Assembly: GCA_019637585.1 (NCBI GenBank)
Contig: JAHBVL010000004.1
Location: 62,001-126,000 of the forward strand
Reading direction: 5' to 3'
Length of the DNA: 64,000 bases
Source: Thermomicrobiales bacterium
GTDB taxonomy: Bacteria > Chloroflexota > Chloroflexia > Thermomicrobiales > UBA6265
Positions 41,313-49,960 of this stretch are shown one piece after another; the first letter of the stretch is position 1, and each line of letters starts with the position of its first letter. Both the position numbers and the translations under genes were made by a program. The notes below the pieces were generated by a model, which was not told where the DNA came from, did no database searches, and saw only the letters and a list, made by a program, of their open reading frames with translations.

Positions 41313-42248
41313 CTACACCGTCTGCAATCGCGGATCGAGAAGCTGGCGCAACCCATCGCTCATGATGTTCAGACTCATTGTCACCAGCAGGATCGCCAAA
41401 CCGGGCAACGTGATGACCCACCAGGCGCTGGCGATGTACTGGCTCCCGTCCAGCATCATGCCGCCGAGCGATGGCGTCGGCGGCTGAATGCCTAAACCGA
41501 GAAAACTCAGTGTGGCTTCGAAGATGATCAATCCCGGCAGCTGCAGGGTGGCGATGATCGCGATAGCCGGCATCACGTTCGGCAGCACATAGCGCAATCC
41601 GATCCGCCACCGGCTCGCTCCCAGCACCTGCGCTGCCTTGACGTAGTCTTTCTGCATCTCCTGCAGCACCACGCCACGCACCACCCGGGCGAAATAGACC
41701 CAGCCGGCCAGTCCCAGCAGGATGATCAGAATGCCGATCGATGTTTTCGTCGCCGCCACAATGGCCATCGCCAGCACGATGTAGGGAAAGGCCAGCTGCA
41801 GGTCGACCAGGCGCATCAGGATCATGTCGATGCGGCCGCCGACGAGACCGCTGATCAGCCCGATCGTCACGCCAAGCGCCATCGACAGCAGCAAACCGGC
41901 CACCGCCAGCACCAGCGACACTCGCATGCCGAAGAGCATCCGGGACAGCATGTCGCGGCCGAGTCCATCCGTGCCCAGAACGAACTCGGTCGAGCCTCCG
42001 CCATCCTTGTTCCAGAATGGGGGGCGCAGCCGGGCCGTGATGTTGTTGCGCGATGGATCATGCTCGGTGATCAAGGGCGCCGCAAGCGCGGCTCCGGCGA
42101 TCAGCGTGAAGAGGAAGAGTCCGATCAGAAAGGTTCGGGCTCCGTTCCGTCCCAGGAAATCACGCCACCAGGAGAGCTCCTGAGGCGCATCTTCCATTGC
42201 CGGGCTGGCGCCGGGATCTCCAGTCAGAGGTAGAGCAGTCGACGCCAT
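41313..42248 (-). CDS. Peptide ABC transporter permease (OppC/DppC type)
   Basis: This 311-residue membrane protein has six predicted helices. The EAA-type loop reads KDYVKAAQVLGASRWRIGLRYVLPN. The N-terminal OppC extension is followed by FLIGLFLFTLIAGAALAAPL. LGTDGLGRDMLSRMLFGMRVSL and PPTPSLGGMMLDG are family signatures. It pairs with the permease at 42252. Confidence 0.95.
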   Translation of the reverse strand: MASTALPLTGDPGASPAMEDAPQELSWWRDFLGRNGARTFLIGLFLFTLIAGAALAAPLITEHDPSRNNITARLRPPFWNKDGGGSTEFVLGTDGLGRDMLSRMLFGMRVSLVLAVAGLLLSMALGVTIGLISGLVGGRIDMILMRLVDLQLAFPYIVLAMAIVAATKTSIGILIILLGLAGWVYFARVVRGVVLQEMQKDYVKAAQVLGASRWRIGLRYVLPNVMPAIAIIATLQLPGLIIFEATLSFLGLGIQPPTPSLGGMMLDGSQYIASAWWVITLPGLAILLVTMSLNIMSDGLRQLLDPRLQTV

Positions 42249-42251
42249 CTG

Positions 42252-43175
42252 CTACGCCTCGATCCGAATGCGAGGGTCGAGCGCCATATAGAGCAGATCG
42301 ATCACGAGATTGACGAAGACGAACACCATGGCCGTCAGAATGGTGATGGCCTGGATGACGGGATAGTCGCGGGCGTTGACGGAGTCGATCGCCAGTTGGC
42401 CGACCCCCGGGTAGTTGAATACGACCTCGGTGACGATCGTCCCGCCCAGGAGATAGCCGAGATCGATGCCGACCACGGTGACGAGCGGCAGCGCCGCATT
42501 TCGCAGCGCATAGAACAACGTGATCCGCGCTTCGGAAACGCCGAAGGCGCGAGCGGTACGAATGTAGTCCTGGTTGAGCGCATCCATCATCGATGCCCGG
42601 ATCACGCGCAGGTCGGCAGGCATGACAGCGAGCGCCACGGCGATTGCCGGCAAGACCAGACTCTTCCAGCCGGTGAACCCGACGGCAGGAAACCAGCCGA
42701 GATTGACGGAAAAGATGAGGACCAGCATCAGCCCGATCCAGAATGTCGGAGCCGACTGCCCAAATGTGCTCGCCGCAATGCCGAACCGGTCGATCCAGCT
42801 CCCCGGCCAGCGCGCACCGGCGATGCCAACGATCAACGCGAAGACAAGGGCCAGAACGAGCGCGGTGAACGCGAGCAGCAACGTTTCCGGCACCCGCTGC
42901 CAGATGAGCGAGAACACCGGTTCCTGATAACGGAATGACGTGCCGAAATCGCCCTTCGGCAAACCGGAGACGAAGTCCCAGAGCTGCGCCGTGAGTGGTT
43001 TGTCGGTGCCAAACTGCTCGCGATAGGTCTGCAGAATCTCGTCGCTGGCAAAAACGGGGGTGGACATGCGAGCCGGATCGCCGGCCGTGAGGCGCATCAG
43101 GATGAACACGGCCAGCACGATCACCACGATCAGAACGAGGTTCTGCAACATTCGACGCAGAATGATTCGTGCCAT
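42252..43175 (-). CDS. Peptide ABC transporter permease (OppB/DppB type)
   Basis: This 307-residue permease has the N-terminal helix NLVLIVVIVLAVFILMRLTAGDPA typical of OppB proteins. The EAA loop is NQDYIRTARAFGVSEARITLFYALRNA, and GGTIVTEVVFNYPGVGQLAIDSV is conserved. It starts 132 nt after the binding-protein gene. Confidence 0.95.
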   Translation of the reverse strand: MARIILRRMLQNLVLIVVIVLAVFILMRLTAGDPARMSTPVFASDEILQTYREQFGTDKPLTAQLWDFVSGLPKGDFGTSFRYQEPVFSLIWQRVPETLLLAFTALVLALVFALIVGIAGARWPGSWIDRFGIAASTFGQSAPTFWIGLMLVLIFSVNLGWFPAVGFTGWKSLVLPAIAVALAVMPADLRVIRASMMDALNQDYIRTARAFGVSEARITLFYALRNAALPLVTVVGIDLGYLLGGTIVTEVVFNYPGVGQLAIDSVNARDYPVIQAITILTAMVFVFVNLVIDLLYMALDPRIRIEA

Positions 43176-43307
43176 CGCCTAACGACCGTGCGGAATGTGG
43201 GCGTTCATCACCATCGAAGCTTACTACCGTTTGCTGGAATGACGACCGGATACGAGCGGCAGACCGGTCGCCCGGTCTGCCGCCGCACGTTCTTCTCTTG
43301 CTGTGCG

Positions 43308-44900
43308 CTATTCGCTCTTGGTGGCGAAGCGGAGCAGCGGCTCACCGACCACGGGCACTCGCTCGTAGTTCTGGACCTTGGAAGAAACGATAAATGGCCA
43401 GAGCTCATCCGAGAGATAGAGCGTCGGCTGCTGATCCCAGAGATAGGCGGCCATTTCGTTGATCTTGGCCAGGCGATCGTCGCCGGAAGCCTGCCGCTGA
43501 GCGTCGATCAGCGGCTGAATGGCCGGATCGTTGAGACTCCAGACAGCCTCTGCCGTTGCGCCGGCATAGAAACCGAGTGTGAAGTCGGGATCGTAGTTGA
43601 AGCTGGCCAGCGTGTTGAGGGTCAGGTCGTACTGGTTGTAGCTGGTGCGGAACGCGCCAACCTCCAGTGTCGTGATATCGACCGAGATGCCCACATCCTC
43701 CAGGAACTGGGCGATCGCCTGATCGATCTCCTTCTGATGCGGCACCAGCGTGGTGGTGGCCATCGTCAGGGTCAGGTTGTCTTCGAAACCAGCCGCGGCG
43801 AGAAGCTCGCGAGCTTTGTCCGGGTTGTAGTCAAACCGCTCCGGCTGTTCCTGATAGCCCGGCGCATTCGTGGCAATCGCCGAATATGGCACCTTGCCGA
43901 CACCCATCAGGATGCCGTCGACAATCGCCTGCCGGTCGATGGCGAACGCCAGCGCCTGCCGGACTTCCTTGGAGGCCAGGTTATCCCGGTTCTGGTAGAT
44001 GCAGACGATCTGCGTCAGCGGCGGGGCGTCGACCACGTAGTAGTTGTCGTCACCGGACACCCGATCGAGCTGCTCGGACGAACAGCGGGTGATGATGTCC
44101 GCCTGACCGGCCAGCAACGCGCTGATGCGGGCGTTGGCGTCCTGGATGTAGTCGAACACCACGGTCTGGATGCCGGGCGCTCCGCCCCAGTACTCGGTGT
44201 TCGCCTCCATGGTGACTTTGTTCTCGGTGTAGCTGACCCATTTGTATGGGCCAGCCCCGATCGCGCGCTCCTTGAAGATCTCCGGGTTGGCGATGTCCGC
44301 CGCCGGGAAGATCGGGGCCACAGCCAGCGACTTCTCGAGCGGACCGAAGACCGCCTCGGTCACGACTTCGATCGTGGTCGCATCGATGATGTTCACTGAC
44401 ATGGCCGGGAAGATCAGTCCATGCCAGGCCATGCCGCCTTCCGGATCGCCGGCCCGGTCGAGGGTCGCTTTGACATCCTCGGCGGTCACCGGTGCGCCGT
44501 CGTGGAACGTCACGCCTTCGCGCAGCGTCAGCTGCATCGTGGTTGGCGATGTCATCTCCCATGCGGTGGCCAGGTGTCCGACGATTGTGCCGTCGACCGA
44601 GTCATAGCCGAGCAGCGAGTCGTGGACGAGCGACGCAACCTGCGCATCGACGAGGCCGAAAACCGTATAGGAGTCCCACTGTGCGGATGTTGGCGGCTCG
44701 GCGTTGGCAATAACCAGCGTGCCCGAGGGGGCATCCTGCGCAGCGACCGGCGAAGCGCCCCAACGGGCCAGGAGTCCGATGGCGCCCGAAAGCGACAGTC
44801 CGAGTGCAGTCGCCTGCTTGAGGAAATCCCGCCGCCCCAGCTGTCCCGCCGAGAGGGCCGCTCGAAGCTCGTTCAGCTTCGAGTCATGTACCGTATCCAC
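43308..44900 (-). CDS. Peptide/oligosaccharide-binding protein (SBP family 5), Tat-exported
   Basis: This 530-residue solute-binding protein has a twin-arginine signal (GRRDFLKQATALGLSLSGAIGLL, then SPVAAQDA). Mature motifs include LTLREGVTFHDGAPVTAEDVKATLDRA and QALAFAIDRQAIVDGIL, both typical of SBP family 5. The GTG start has AAAGGAG 8 nt upstream. It delivers substrate to the downstream permeases. The adjacent ROK regulator and PIG-L deacetylase hint at a peptide-sugar or oligosaccharide substrate, as some family 5 proteins bind sugars. Confidence 0.94.
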   Translation of the reverse strand: MDTVHDSKLNELRAALSAGQLGRRDFLKQATALGLSLSGAIGLLARWGASPVAAQDAPSGTLVIANAEPPTSAQWDSYTVFGLVDAQVASLVHDSLLGYDSVDGTIVGHLATAWEMTSPTTMQLTLREGVTFHDGAPVTAEDVKATLDRAGDPEGGMAWHGLIFPAMSVNIIDATTIEVVTEAVFGPLEKSLAVAPIFPAADIANPEIFKERAIGAGPYKWVSYTENKVTMEANTEYWGGAPGIQTVVFDYIQDANARISALLAGQADIITRCSSEQLDRVSGDDNYYVVDAPPLTQIVCIYQNRDNLASKEVRQALAFAIDRQAIVDGILMGVGKVPYSAIATNAPGYQEQPERFDYNPDKARELLAAAGFEDNLTLTMATTTLVPHQKEIDQAIAQFLEDVGISVDITTLEVGAFRTSYNQYDLTLNTLASFNYDPDFTLGFYAGATAEAVWSLNDPAIQPLIDAQRQASGDDRLAKINEMAAYLWDQQPTLYLSDELWPFIVSSKVQNYERVPVVGEPLLRFATKSE

Positions 44901-45151
44901 TGGTCACACTCCTTTCGAACGAAACCACCCATCAGATGTACCGCGCCGTCCATATATGCACTTGCCCGACAACACATGCTTCAGGAGAGAGAATGTGCCA
45001 AACGTCAGGGAAGTAAGCTACGACGGCTGCGACTTAGTTGCATGTTAGCAAAAAACTCGGTACAAGCATAGTAGCGTCGTCGCAGGGCCGCTGATTCCGG
45101 CATGCCCCGCGGCAGCCAATCAGTGGCGAACGCCCGAAAGTCTGGAAACGT

Positions 45152-46306
45152 GTGATCGAACTCAATCCGTCGGGAAGGCAGCGGGACGTGCTCGCGTTGA
45201 TTCGCGAGCGGGGCACCGCCACGCGGGCGGAGATCCAGGCTGCCACCGGCCTCAGCGCCAGCCGCGTCAGCCGGCTGACAGGCGAGCTGCTGAGCTCCGG
45301 CGTGATCGTCATCGAAGAACGCCTGCCGAGCGGCGAGGGCCGGCCTCAGGAGGTCCTGGCCCTTGCGCCACGCCGCCATTTCGTTATCGGGCTCGACGTC
45401 GGTGGTCTGGTCCAGCAGGTGGCGATCACCGATTTGCGCGGCGAGCTCCTGCAGGTCAGGTCGAGCCGGAAAGCGCTGGACGGACCTCGTTCGGACATTC
45501 TCGACTTTCTGAAAGAGCTCGTGGATTTAGTGCTCGACGATACCGGCGTCGATGCGGCGGGAGTCCTCGGGCTTGGCGTCGGACTTCGCGCCATCGTCGA
45601 CCCGGTCACCGGCATCGTGTCGGCCGGTCCGGAAGCACCGAGCTGGTCACCCTCCTGGACGAACTTCGCCATCCGCGACGAACTCTCGGCACTCTTCCCC
45701 TGGAAAGCCATCGTCGTCGACGACACGGTCCGCGCCAGCGCCGTCGCCGAGCGGCGCATGGGTAGCGCGCTCGGCATCGACGACTTCGTTTTCGTGCTGG
45801 CCGATACCGGTATCGGCGCCGCCCTGATGATCAACGGCAAGCCCTACATCGGACCTGGTCATCTTGCCGGCGAAATCGGGCATGTCACGATCGACCCGAA
45901 TGGTCCGATGTGCGGATGCGGCAAACGAGGCTGCATCGAAGCGTATGCGTCCTCCAGTGCGCTGCTCTTACGCTCCCGTCAGGAAACCGGCAACACGGCG
46001 ATGGAGCTGGAGGACCTGATCGTGGCCGGAGATAGCGGCTGCGAACCGCATCGCTCGATTCTCGAGGCTGGCGGCGGCATCATGGGTCGCGGTCTGGCCA
46101 TTCTCTTCAATCTTCTTTCGCCCCGGCAGATTGTTCTTGGTGGAGCCTCCAGCGCGTCGACCGTCTACCGGGAAGCGGCGATGCAGGTGGCCCGGCAGCA
46201 AACGGTGGGAAAGGTGCGTGACAGCGTGCACATCGTTCCCGCTTCCGGTCATCCCCACACCGGTGTACTCGGCGCCTGTTCGATGGTTTTGGACACGCTT
46301 TTCTGA
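45152..46306 (+). CDS. ROK-family transcriptional regulator
   Basis: This 384-residue protein has an N-terminal winged helix (RQRDVLALIRERGTATRAEIQAATGLSASRVSRLTGELLSSG). A ROK sugar-kinase-like domain follows: FVIGLDVGGLVQQVAI, LADTGIGAALMING, and the zinc motif GHVTIDPNGPMCGCGKRGCIEAYAS. ROK regulators repress sugar-uptake operons and release on binding a sugar. It is divergent from the ABC operon (252-nt gap) and precedes a deacetylase, so it probably controls both. The start is GTG. Confidence 0.93.
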   Translation: MIELNPSGRQRDVLALIRERGTATRAEIQAATGLSASRVSRLTGELLSSGVIVIEERLPSGEGRPQEVLALAPRRHFVIGLDVGGLVQQVAITDLRGELLQVRSSRKALDGPRSDILDFLKELVDLVLDDTGVDAAGVLGLGVGLRAIVDPVTGIVSAGPEAPSWSPSWTNFAIRDELSALFPWKAIVVDDTVRASAVAERRMGSALGIDDFVFVLADTGIGAALMINGKPYIGPGHLAGEIGHVTIDPNGPMCGCGKRGCIEAYASSSALLLRSRQETGNTAMELEDLIVAGDSGCEPHRSILEAGGGIMGRGLAILFNLLSPRQIVLGGASSASTVYREAAMQVARQQTVGKVRDSVHIVPASGHPHTGVLGACSMVLDTLF

Positions 46307-46353
46307 CGGTCTCAGTCTGGCAACACACTCAACGCGGAAGGGAGACGATCGAG

Positions 46354-47079
46354 ATGACAGCGAAAAAGCTACGAGTTCTCGCCGTTGGGGCGCATCCCGA
46401 CGATCTGGAGTTTCAGGTTGGGGGAACGCTGGCCAAGTACGCCGAACGCGGACACACCGTCGTCATGGCAGTCGTCACAAATGGCAATGTCGGCTCGTCG
46501 ACGTTGCCGTCCGACGAGATCGCCGCGATTCGGTTCCAGGAAGCCACAACTGCCGCCGCGATGATCGGCGCGGAACTTCTCTGGCTCGACTACGACGACG
46601 AATTCTTCTTTTACAACGAGGAGAGCCGCCGCCGGTTGATCGACGTCATGCGGCAAGCAGAGCCGGATGTCGTTCTCGCCCACTGGACCGACGATTACCA
46701 TCCCGACCACTCCCTCAGCGGTCAGGCCGTCCGCGACGCCCGCATCATGACCGCCGTCCCCAACATCGTCACCGCTCACCCTCCGCTGAAGACAATCCCC
46801 AAACTCTTTTTCTACGACACGCTGGCCGGCATCAACTTTCAACCCGAAGTCTATGTGGACATTTCCGGGACCTTCGCCACCAAGCAGGCAATGCTGGCCG
46901 CCCACGTCAGCCAGAGCGCCTGGATCGAGGACATCTTCGAGGGATCGAGCATCGGCGGCATGATGGAGACACAATCCCGCTTCCGGGGTTTCCAGGCCGG
47001 CTACCGCTACGCCGAAGGCTTCCGCGCTCTCCAAACCTGGCCCCGCGCTGCCGACTTCGGCCTTTTGCCACTGGACTAG
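46354..47079 (+). CDS. PIG-L family LmbE-like deacetylase
   Basis: This 241-residue zinc deacetylase has the metal motif VGAHPDDLEFQVGGTLA near the N-terminus and the second ligand segment DDYHPDHSLSGQAVRDA. Family members remove N-acetyl groups from GlcNAc derivatives (for example GlcNAc-PI, MshB and BshB substrates, or chitobiose). It lies 47 nt after the ROK regulator and near a peptide-type ABC transporter, so an amino-sugar substrate from uptake is plausible. Confidence 0.93.
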   Translation: MTAKKLRVLAVGAHPDDLEFQVGGTLAKYAERGHTVVMAVVTNGNVGSSTLPSDEIAAIRFQEATTAAAMIGAELLWLDYDDEFFFYNEESRRRLIDVMRQAEPDVVLAHWTDDYHPDHSLSGQAVRDARIMTAVPNIVTAHPPLKTIPKLFFYDTLAGINFQPEVYVDISGTFATKQAMLAAHVSQSAWIEDIFEGSSIGGMMETQSRFRGFQAGYRYAEGFRALQTWPRAADFGLLPLD

Positions 47080-47112
47080 AGCGCGGACCGTTCACGGAGC
47101 ACCACTAGCGAC

Positions 47113-47261
47113 GTAGATGCAGACCCCCCGTGTCTGCTTTCTCATGGGAAGCGCTGTCAACGATGGCCACCGAGAGGCATTGGCCTCTTGTCTCATTCGC
47201 GCGTTCGTCTTGGATGGCGCCGCACCCGCGAGATTCGGCAGACACGGGGGTCTGCATCTAC
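47113..47261. mobile_element. GCAGACCCCCGTG inverted-repeat element, copy 3 (149 bp)
   Basis: Left arm GTAGATGCAGACCCCCCGTG plus TCTGC (47113-47137); right arm GCAGACACGGGGGTCTGC plus ATCTAC (47238-47261). It ends 42 nt before the HigA-like gene, where a HigB toxin gene would normally sit. Confidence 0.8.
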
Positions 47262-47303
47262 CTTCTAGACTAGGCGGCAATCGAAGCAAGAAAGGAGAAC
47301 TCG

Positions 47304-47621
47304 ATGACGGCACGGCCGCTTATTCATCCAGGAGAAGTCCTCCGCGAAGAAATCGAATTCCTGAGCCTCACCCCTGCGGAGCTTGCTCGAACGCTAAGCG
47401 TTCCACCTAACCGGGTGTCTCAGATTCTGAACGGCAAGCGGTCGATTAGTGCCGACACCGCCCTGAGGCTTGGGCACTGGCTGGGCACTGGACCCGAACT
47501 CTGGCTCAACCTGCAGCGGCAGTACGATTTGCGCGTCGCGGACAACGAGAACGGGGACGAAATTCGCGCGACCGTGCAACCACTCCAACGCGACGACGCT
47601 ACCGAACAGCAGCCCGCCTGA
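47304..47621 (+). CDS. HigA-type XRE antitoxin, apparently without a toxin
   Basis: This 105-residue protein opens LIHPGEVLREEIEFLSLTPAELARTLSVPPNRVSQILNGKRSIS, the hallmark of the HigA addiction-module family. ALRLGHWLGTGPELWLNLQ follows. HigB normally lies just upstream, but here the upstream space is filled by an inverted-repeat element and no HigB-like frame is visible on either side. It may regulate other genes or be a relic. Confidence 0.9.
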   Translation: MTARPLIHPGEVLREEIEFLSLTPAELARTLSVPPNRVSQILNGKRSISADTALRLGHWLGTGPELWLNLQRQYDLRVADNENGDEIRATVQPLQRDDATEQQPA

Positions 47622-47670
47622 ACTCGACCTGCCGTCAATATACGATCGCCATACGATCGCCCGGCCCCTG

Positions 47671-47740
47671 CTGCCCGCTGCCCGCTGCTCGCTGCCCGCT
47701 GCCCGCTGCCCGCTGCCCGCTGCCCGCTGCCCGCTGCCCG
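47671..47740. repeat. Heptamer tandem array (CTGCCCG), 10 copies
   Basis: Nine exact copies and one variant (CTGCTCG) of CTGCCCG. On the other strand the unit is GCAGCGG, close to the GCAGTCG unit of the 18118 array. It lies between the convergent HigA and VOC genes. Confidence 0.95.
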
Positions 47741-47746
47741 CTAACC

Positions 47747-48307
47747 CTACCCCGCCGGTGTCGTAACCGGCTCGTCTGCTTCGGCCAGGAGCGCCCGCAC
47801 ATCCAACCGCCGGTGCCCCTCCTGCATGTTCCGCAGGGCTTCGTCGTTCGACACACCCTGAAACTGGGGCCATTCGCTCGGGTCGCGATCCCAGGCCAGC
47901 TCAATGCCGTTGAAGTCGGGATCGTGGAGGTACAGGGCGATATGCGTACCATGATCGTTGTATCCATCGATATCCCAGCCATGGTCGCGGAGCCGCTTGA
48001 ACGCCACCGCCAGGTCACGCCGTGTCGGATAGTTGATGGCAAAGTGATAAAGCCCGGTCGAGCCTGCCTGGGGACGGTCGCCGTTCAGGCTTTCCCACGT
48101 GTTCAACGCGATATGGTGGTGGTAGCCGCCCGCCGACAGAAACGCCGCCGACGGAAAGGTGAAGAGAAGATCGAAACCGAGAAAGTCGCGGTAGAAGGTG
48201 ATGGCTCGATCGAGATTCGCCACCTTCAGATGCACGTGCCCGATGTGCGTGCCGGCAGGTATGGAAGAGCTTGTCTGATGCTCGGGAGAAATGGGTGACG
48301 ATGTCAC
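47747..48307 (-). CDS. VOC-family ring-cleavage dioxygenase-like protein
   Basis: This 186-residue protein has HIGHVHLKVANLDRAITFYRDFLGFDLLF, then GYHHHIALNTW and HIALYLHDPDFNGIELAWD. The two H and one E metal ligands of catechol-2,3-dioxygenase-type VOC enzymes appear present. The GTG at 48307 is chosen for AGGAG 9 nt upstream. It is divergent from the XRE-cupin regulator, which probably controls it. Confidence 0.88.
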   Translation of the reverse strand: MTSSPISPEHQTSSSIPAGTHIGHVHLKVANLDRAITFYRDFLGFDLLFTFPSAAFLSAGGYHHHIALNTWESLNGDRPQAGSTGLYHFAINYPTRRDLAVAFKRLRDHGWDIDGYNDHGTHIALYLHDPDFNGIELAWDRDPSEWPQFQGVSNDEALRNMQEGHRRLDVRALLAEADEPVTTPAG

Positions 48308-48427
48308 AGTGAAAGGCTCCTGTTGGGGTGCTGACGATGGCGGCGCACGTTGTCTGTTTGTGGACCGCCATGTATATTGCTGAAAGCATACGAGCTGTAC
48401 GCCACCCATGCAATCGGCGGGATGATC

Positions 48428-49003
48428 ATGGCAATCGCGCGAAAGACAAACCGCAAACGGCCATTGATCGGAGCGCAGGTTCGCAAGCTCCGCACAGCGC
48501 AGGGACTAACCCTCGCTCAGGTCAGCGCCACCTGCGGACTCAACATCGGCTATCTCTCGCAGATCGAAACGGACAAAGCCTCGCCGTCGCTCGAAACCCT
48601 CTTCGCGCTCTCAGAAGCGCTCGACGTGCCGCTTCACTGGTTCCTCACCAGCGCCGCACCTCCACCCCGGGTTGTTCGGAAAGCAGATCGCGAGATCGAA
48701 TGGACTGCCTACGGCAAAGCGATCGAGATCGTCGACGGCGGGTTCGCCCGCACCGTGCGGATCGTCGAGGGAATCATCCCGCCCGGCGTCTTCTCCCCTG
48801 ACCTGATCGACTCAGGAGAAGAGCACCACATCATCCTGGAAGGAGAGCTCCGGGTACGGCAGGGCGACTTCGAAACAACCCTCTATGCCGGTGACTACCT
48901 GGTGTGGGATGGCACCTTCCCTCACGAAGCGGAGAACACCGGACCTGGTCCCTGCCGGCTTCTCGTCATCACTCCGGGTCCCGCCAGCAGGTCGATTGGG
49001 TGA
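48428..49003 (+). CDS. XRE-cupin transcriptional regulator
   Basis: This 191-residue protein has an N-terminal XRE HTH (GAQVRKLRTAQGLTLAQVSATCGLNIGYLSQIETDKASPSL). A C-terminal cupin follows (GEEHHIILEGELRVRQGDFETTLYAGDYLVWDGTFPHEAEN). Such regulators sense small molecules through the cupin. ATG 48428 has GGCGGG 6 nt upstream; ATG 48422 is possible. It is divergent from the VOC gene, with 120 nt between starts. Confidence 0.92.
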   Translation: MAIARKTNRKRPLIGAQVRKLRTAQGLTLAQVSATCGLNIGYLSQIETDKASPSLETLFALSEALDVPLHWFLTSAAPPPRVVRKADREIEWTAYGKAIEIVDGGFARTVRIVEGIIPPGVFSPDLIDSGEEHHIILEGELRVRQGDFETTLYAGDYLVWDGTFPHEAENTGPGPCRLLVITPGPASRSIG

Positions 49004-49005
49004 CC

Positions 49006-49443
49006 TCACCATTCGGCCAGTTGAAGCAAGAACTCGCCCGGGCGAACGATATGCAACTTCTGAATGACGCCGCTGAGCGCCAGCAGATCGGCATCGCCAG
49101 TGACCAGGAAATCTGCGTTTCCTTCCAGGGCAGCGGCAATGAGAAAGTCATCATTCGCGTCACGCACTATTGAAGGAATTGCCACCGACGTCAGGTCGAT
49201 GAGCTCAGCCAGTTCGCCAACCGCCTGCAGCAGAGCCGATGCATCGGCCAGATCGATCCGCTCTTTCAGATATGGGCTCGTCGCCGTCTTTCTCAGAATC
49301 TCCTCGACGACTCCCATGGGAAGCAACGGTTGAAAACCTCCGCCAAGCGCCGCTTCCAGGGTGCGCGTGACCGCGGTATCAGCCGCAGGGCGAAGGAGGT
49401 AGCTGAGATACAGGTTCGTGTCCAGGACGACTCGCGGTCCCAC
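49006..49443 (-). CDS. PIN_3-family toxin
   Basis: This 145-residue PIN protein of the COG1569 type has acidic residues in RVVLDTNLYLSYLL, VVEEILRK, DANDDFLIAAAL and FLVTGDADLL. The GTG start follows its antitoxin after 3 nt. It has the same architecture as the module at 50917, including antitoxin order. It ends 2 nt from the convergent XRE-cupin gene, so there is no terminator space. Confidence 0.9.
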   Translation of the reverse strand: MGPRVVLDTNLYLSYLLRPAADTAVTRTLEAALGGGFQPLLPMGVVEEILRKTATSPYLKERIDLADASALLQAVGELAELIDLTSVAIPSIVRDANDDFLIAAALEGNADFLVTGDADLLALSGVIQKLHIVRPGEFLLQLAEW

Positions 49444-49446
49444 GGC

Positions 49447-49779
49447 CTAGTCTCGCTCGAACTGGATCGCACCGGCCTCTCGCAGACCTTCAACAATCTC
49501 TTGAGTTGCTCGCTGAGCGATCGATGCGACCTCCGCCTCGCTCAGATCGTCGTTCGCCGAAGCATGTTTTTCCCGATAGTCGCGCAACAACTCGAGCGCC
49601 GCCCGGCGCTGCTTTTCCTTTCGCCATCGAAGGAGTTCCTCGAAGTCGCCGGGAGAAATCAGAATCGCGACTGGTTCCCTGCGACTCTCGATGACAACAG
49701 CACTGTCCCCCTCACTCACCGTTCGAATGAGCGCGCCCAGCCGGTTCTTCGCCTCAGTTGCGGTCACAGTTCTGGTCAT
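49447..49779 (-). CDS. Phd/YefM-type antitoxin
   Basis: This 110-residue protein has TVTATEAKNRLGALIRTVSEGDSAVVIESRREPVAILISPGDFEELL, the Phd fold. A long charged helix (RWRKEKQRRAALELLRDYREK) and a predicted toxin-binding tail follow. A palindrome and a -10 box lie just upstream, so autoregulation is likely. Confidence 0.9.
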   Translation of the reverse strand: MTRTVTATEAKNRLGALIRTVSEGDSAVVIESRREPVAILISPGDFEELLRWRKEKQRRAALELLRDYREKHASANDDLSEAEVASIAQRATQEIVEGLREAGAIQFERD

Positions 49780-49820
49780 CGAGAAGGCTCCGTCATGGCA
49801 CCCAATAGTTTGGCTGATGA

Positions 49821-49848
49821 GTTAGCTAACAATTCAGCGCATATTATA
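49821..49848 (-). promoter_or_regulatory. Promoter -10 and palindromic operator of a Phd/PIN_3 module
   Basis: A perfect palindrome GTTAGCTAAC (49821-49830) lies between a minus-strand TATAAT (49848-49843) and the antitoxin start at 49779. This is the expected place for an autorepressor site. No good -35 is seen. Confidence 0.5.
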
Positions 49849-49960
49849 GCGGATTGCGACGCTTGAACACGACATGTTTTCAATCTCGCTTGTTTCGCCA
49901 GGAAGCATTCTCCGGTACGCTTTCCACCGACGTCATCCATGCTCCTGTGAGGTACCGAAC

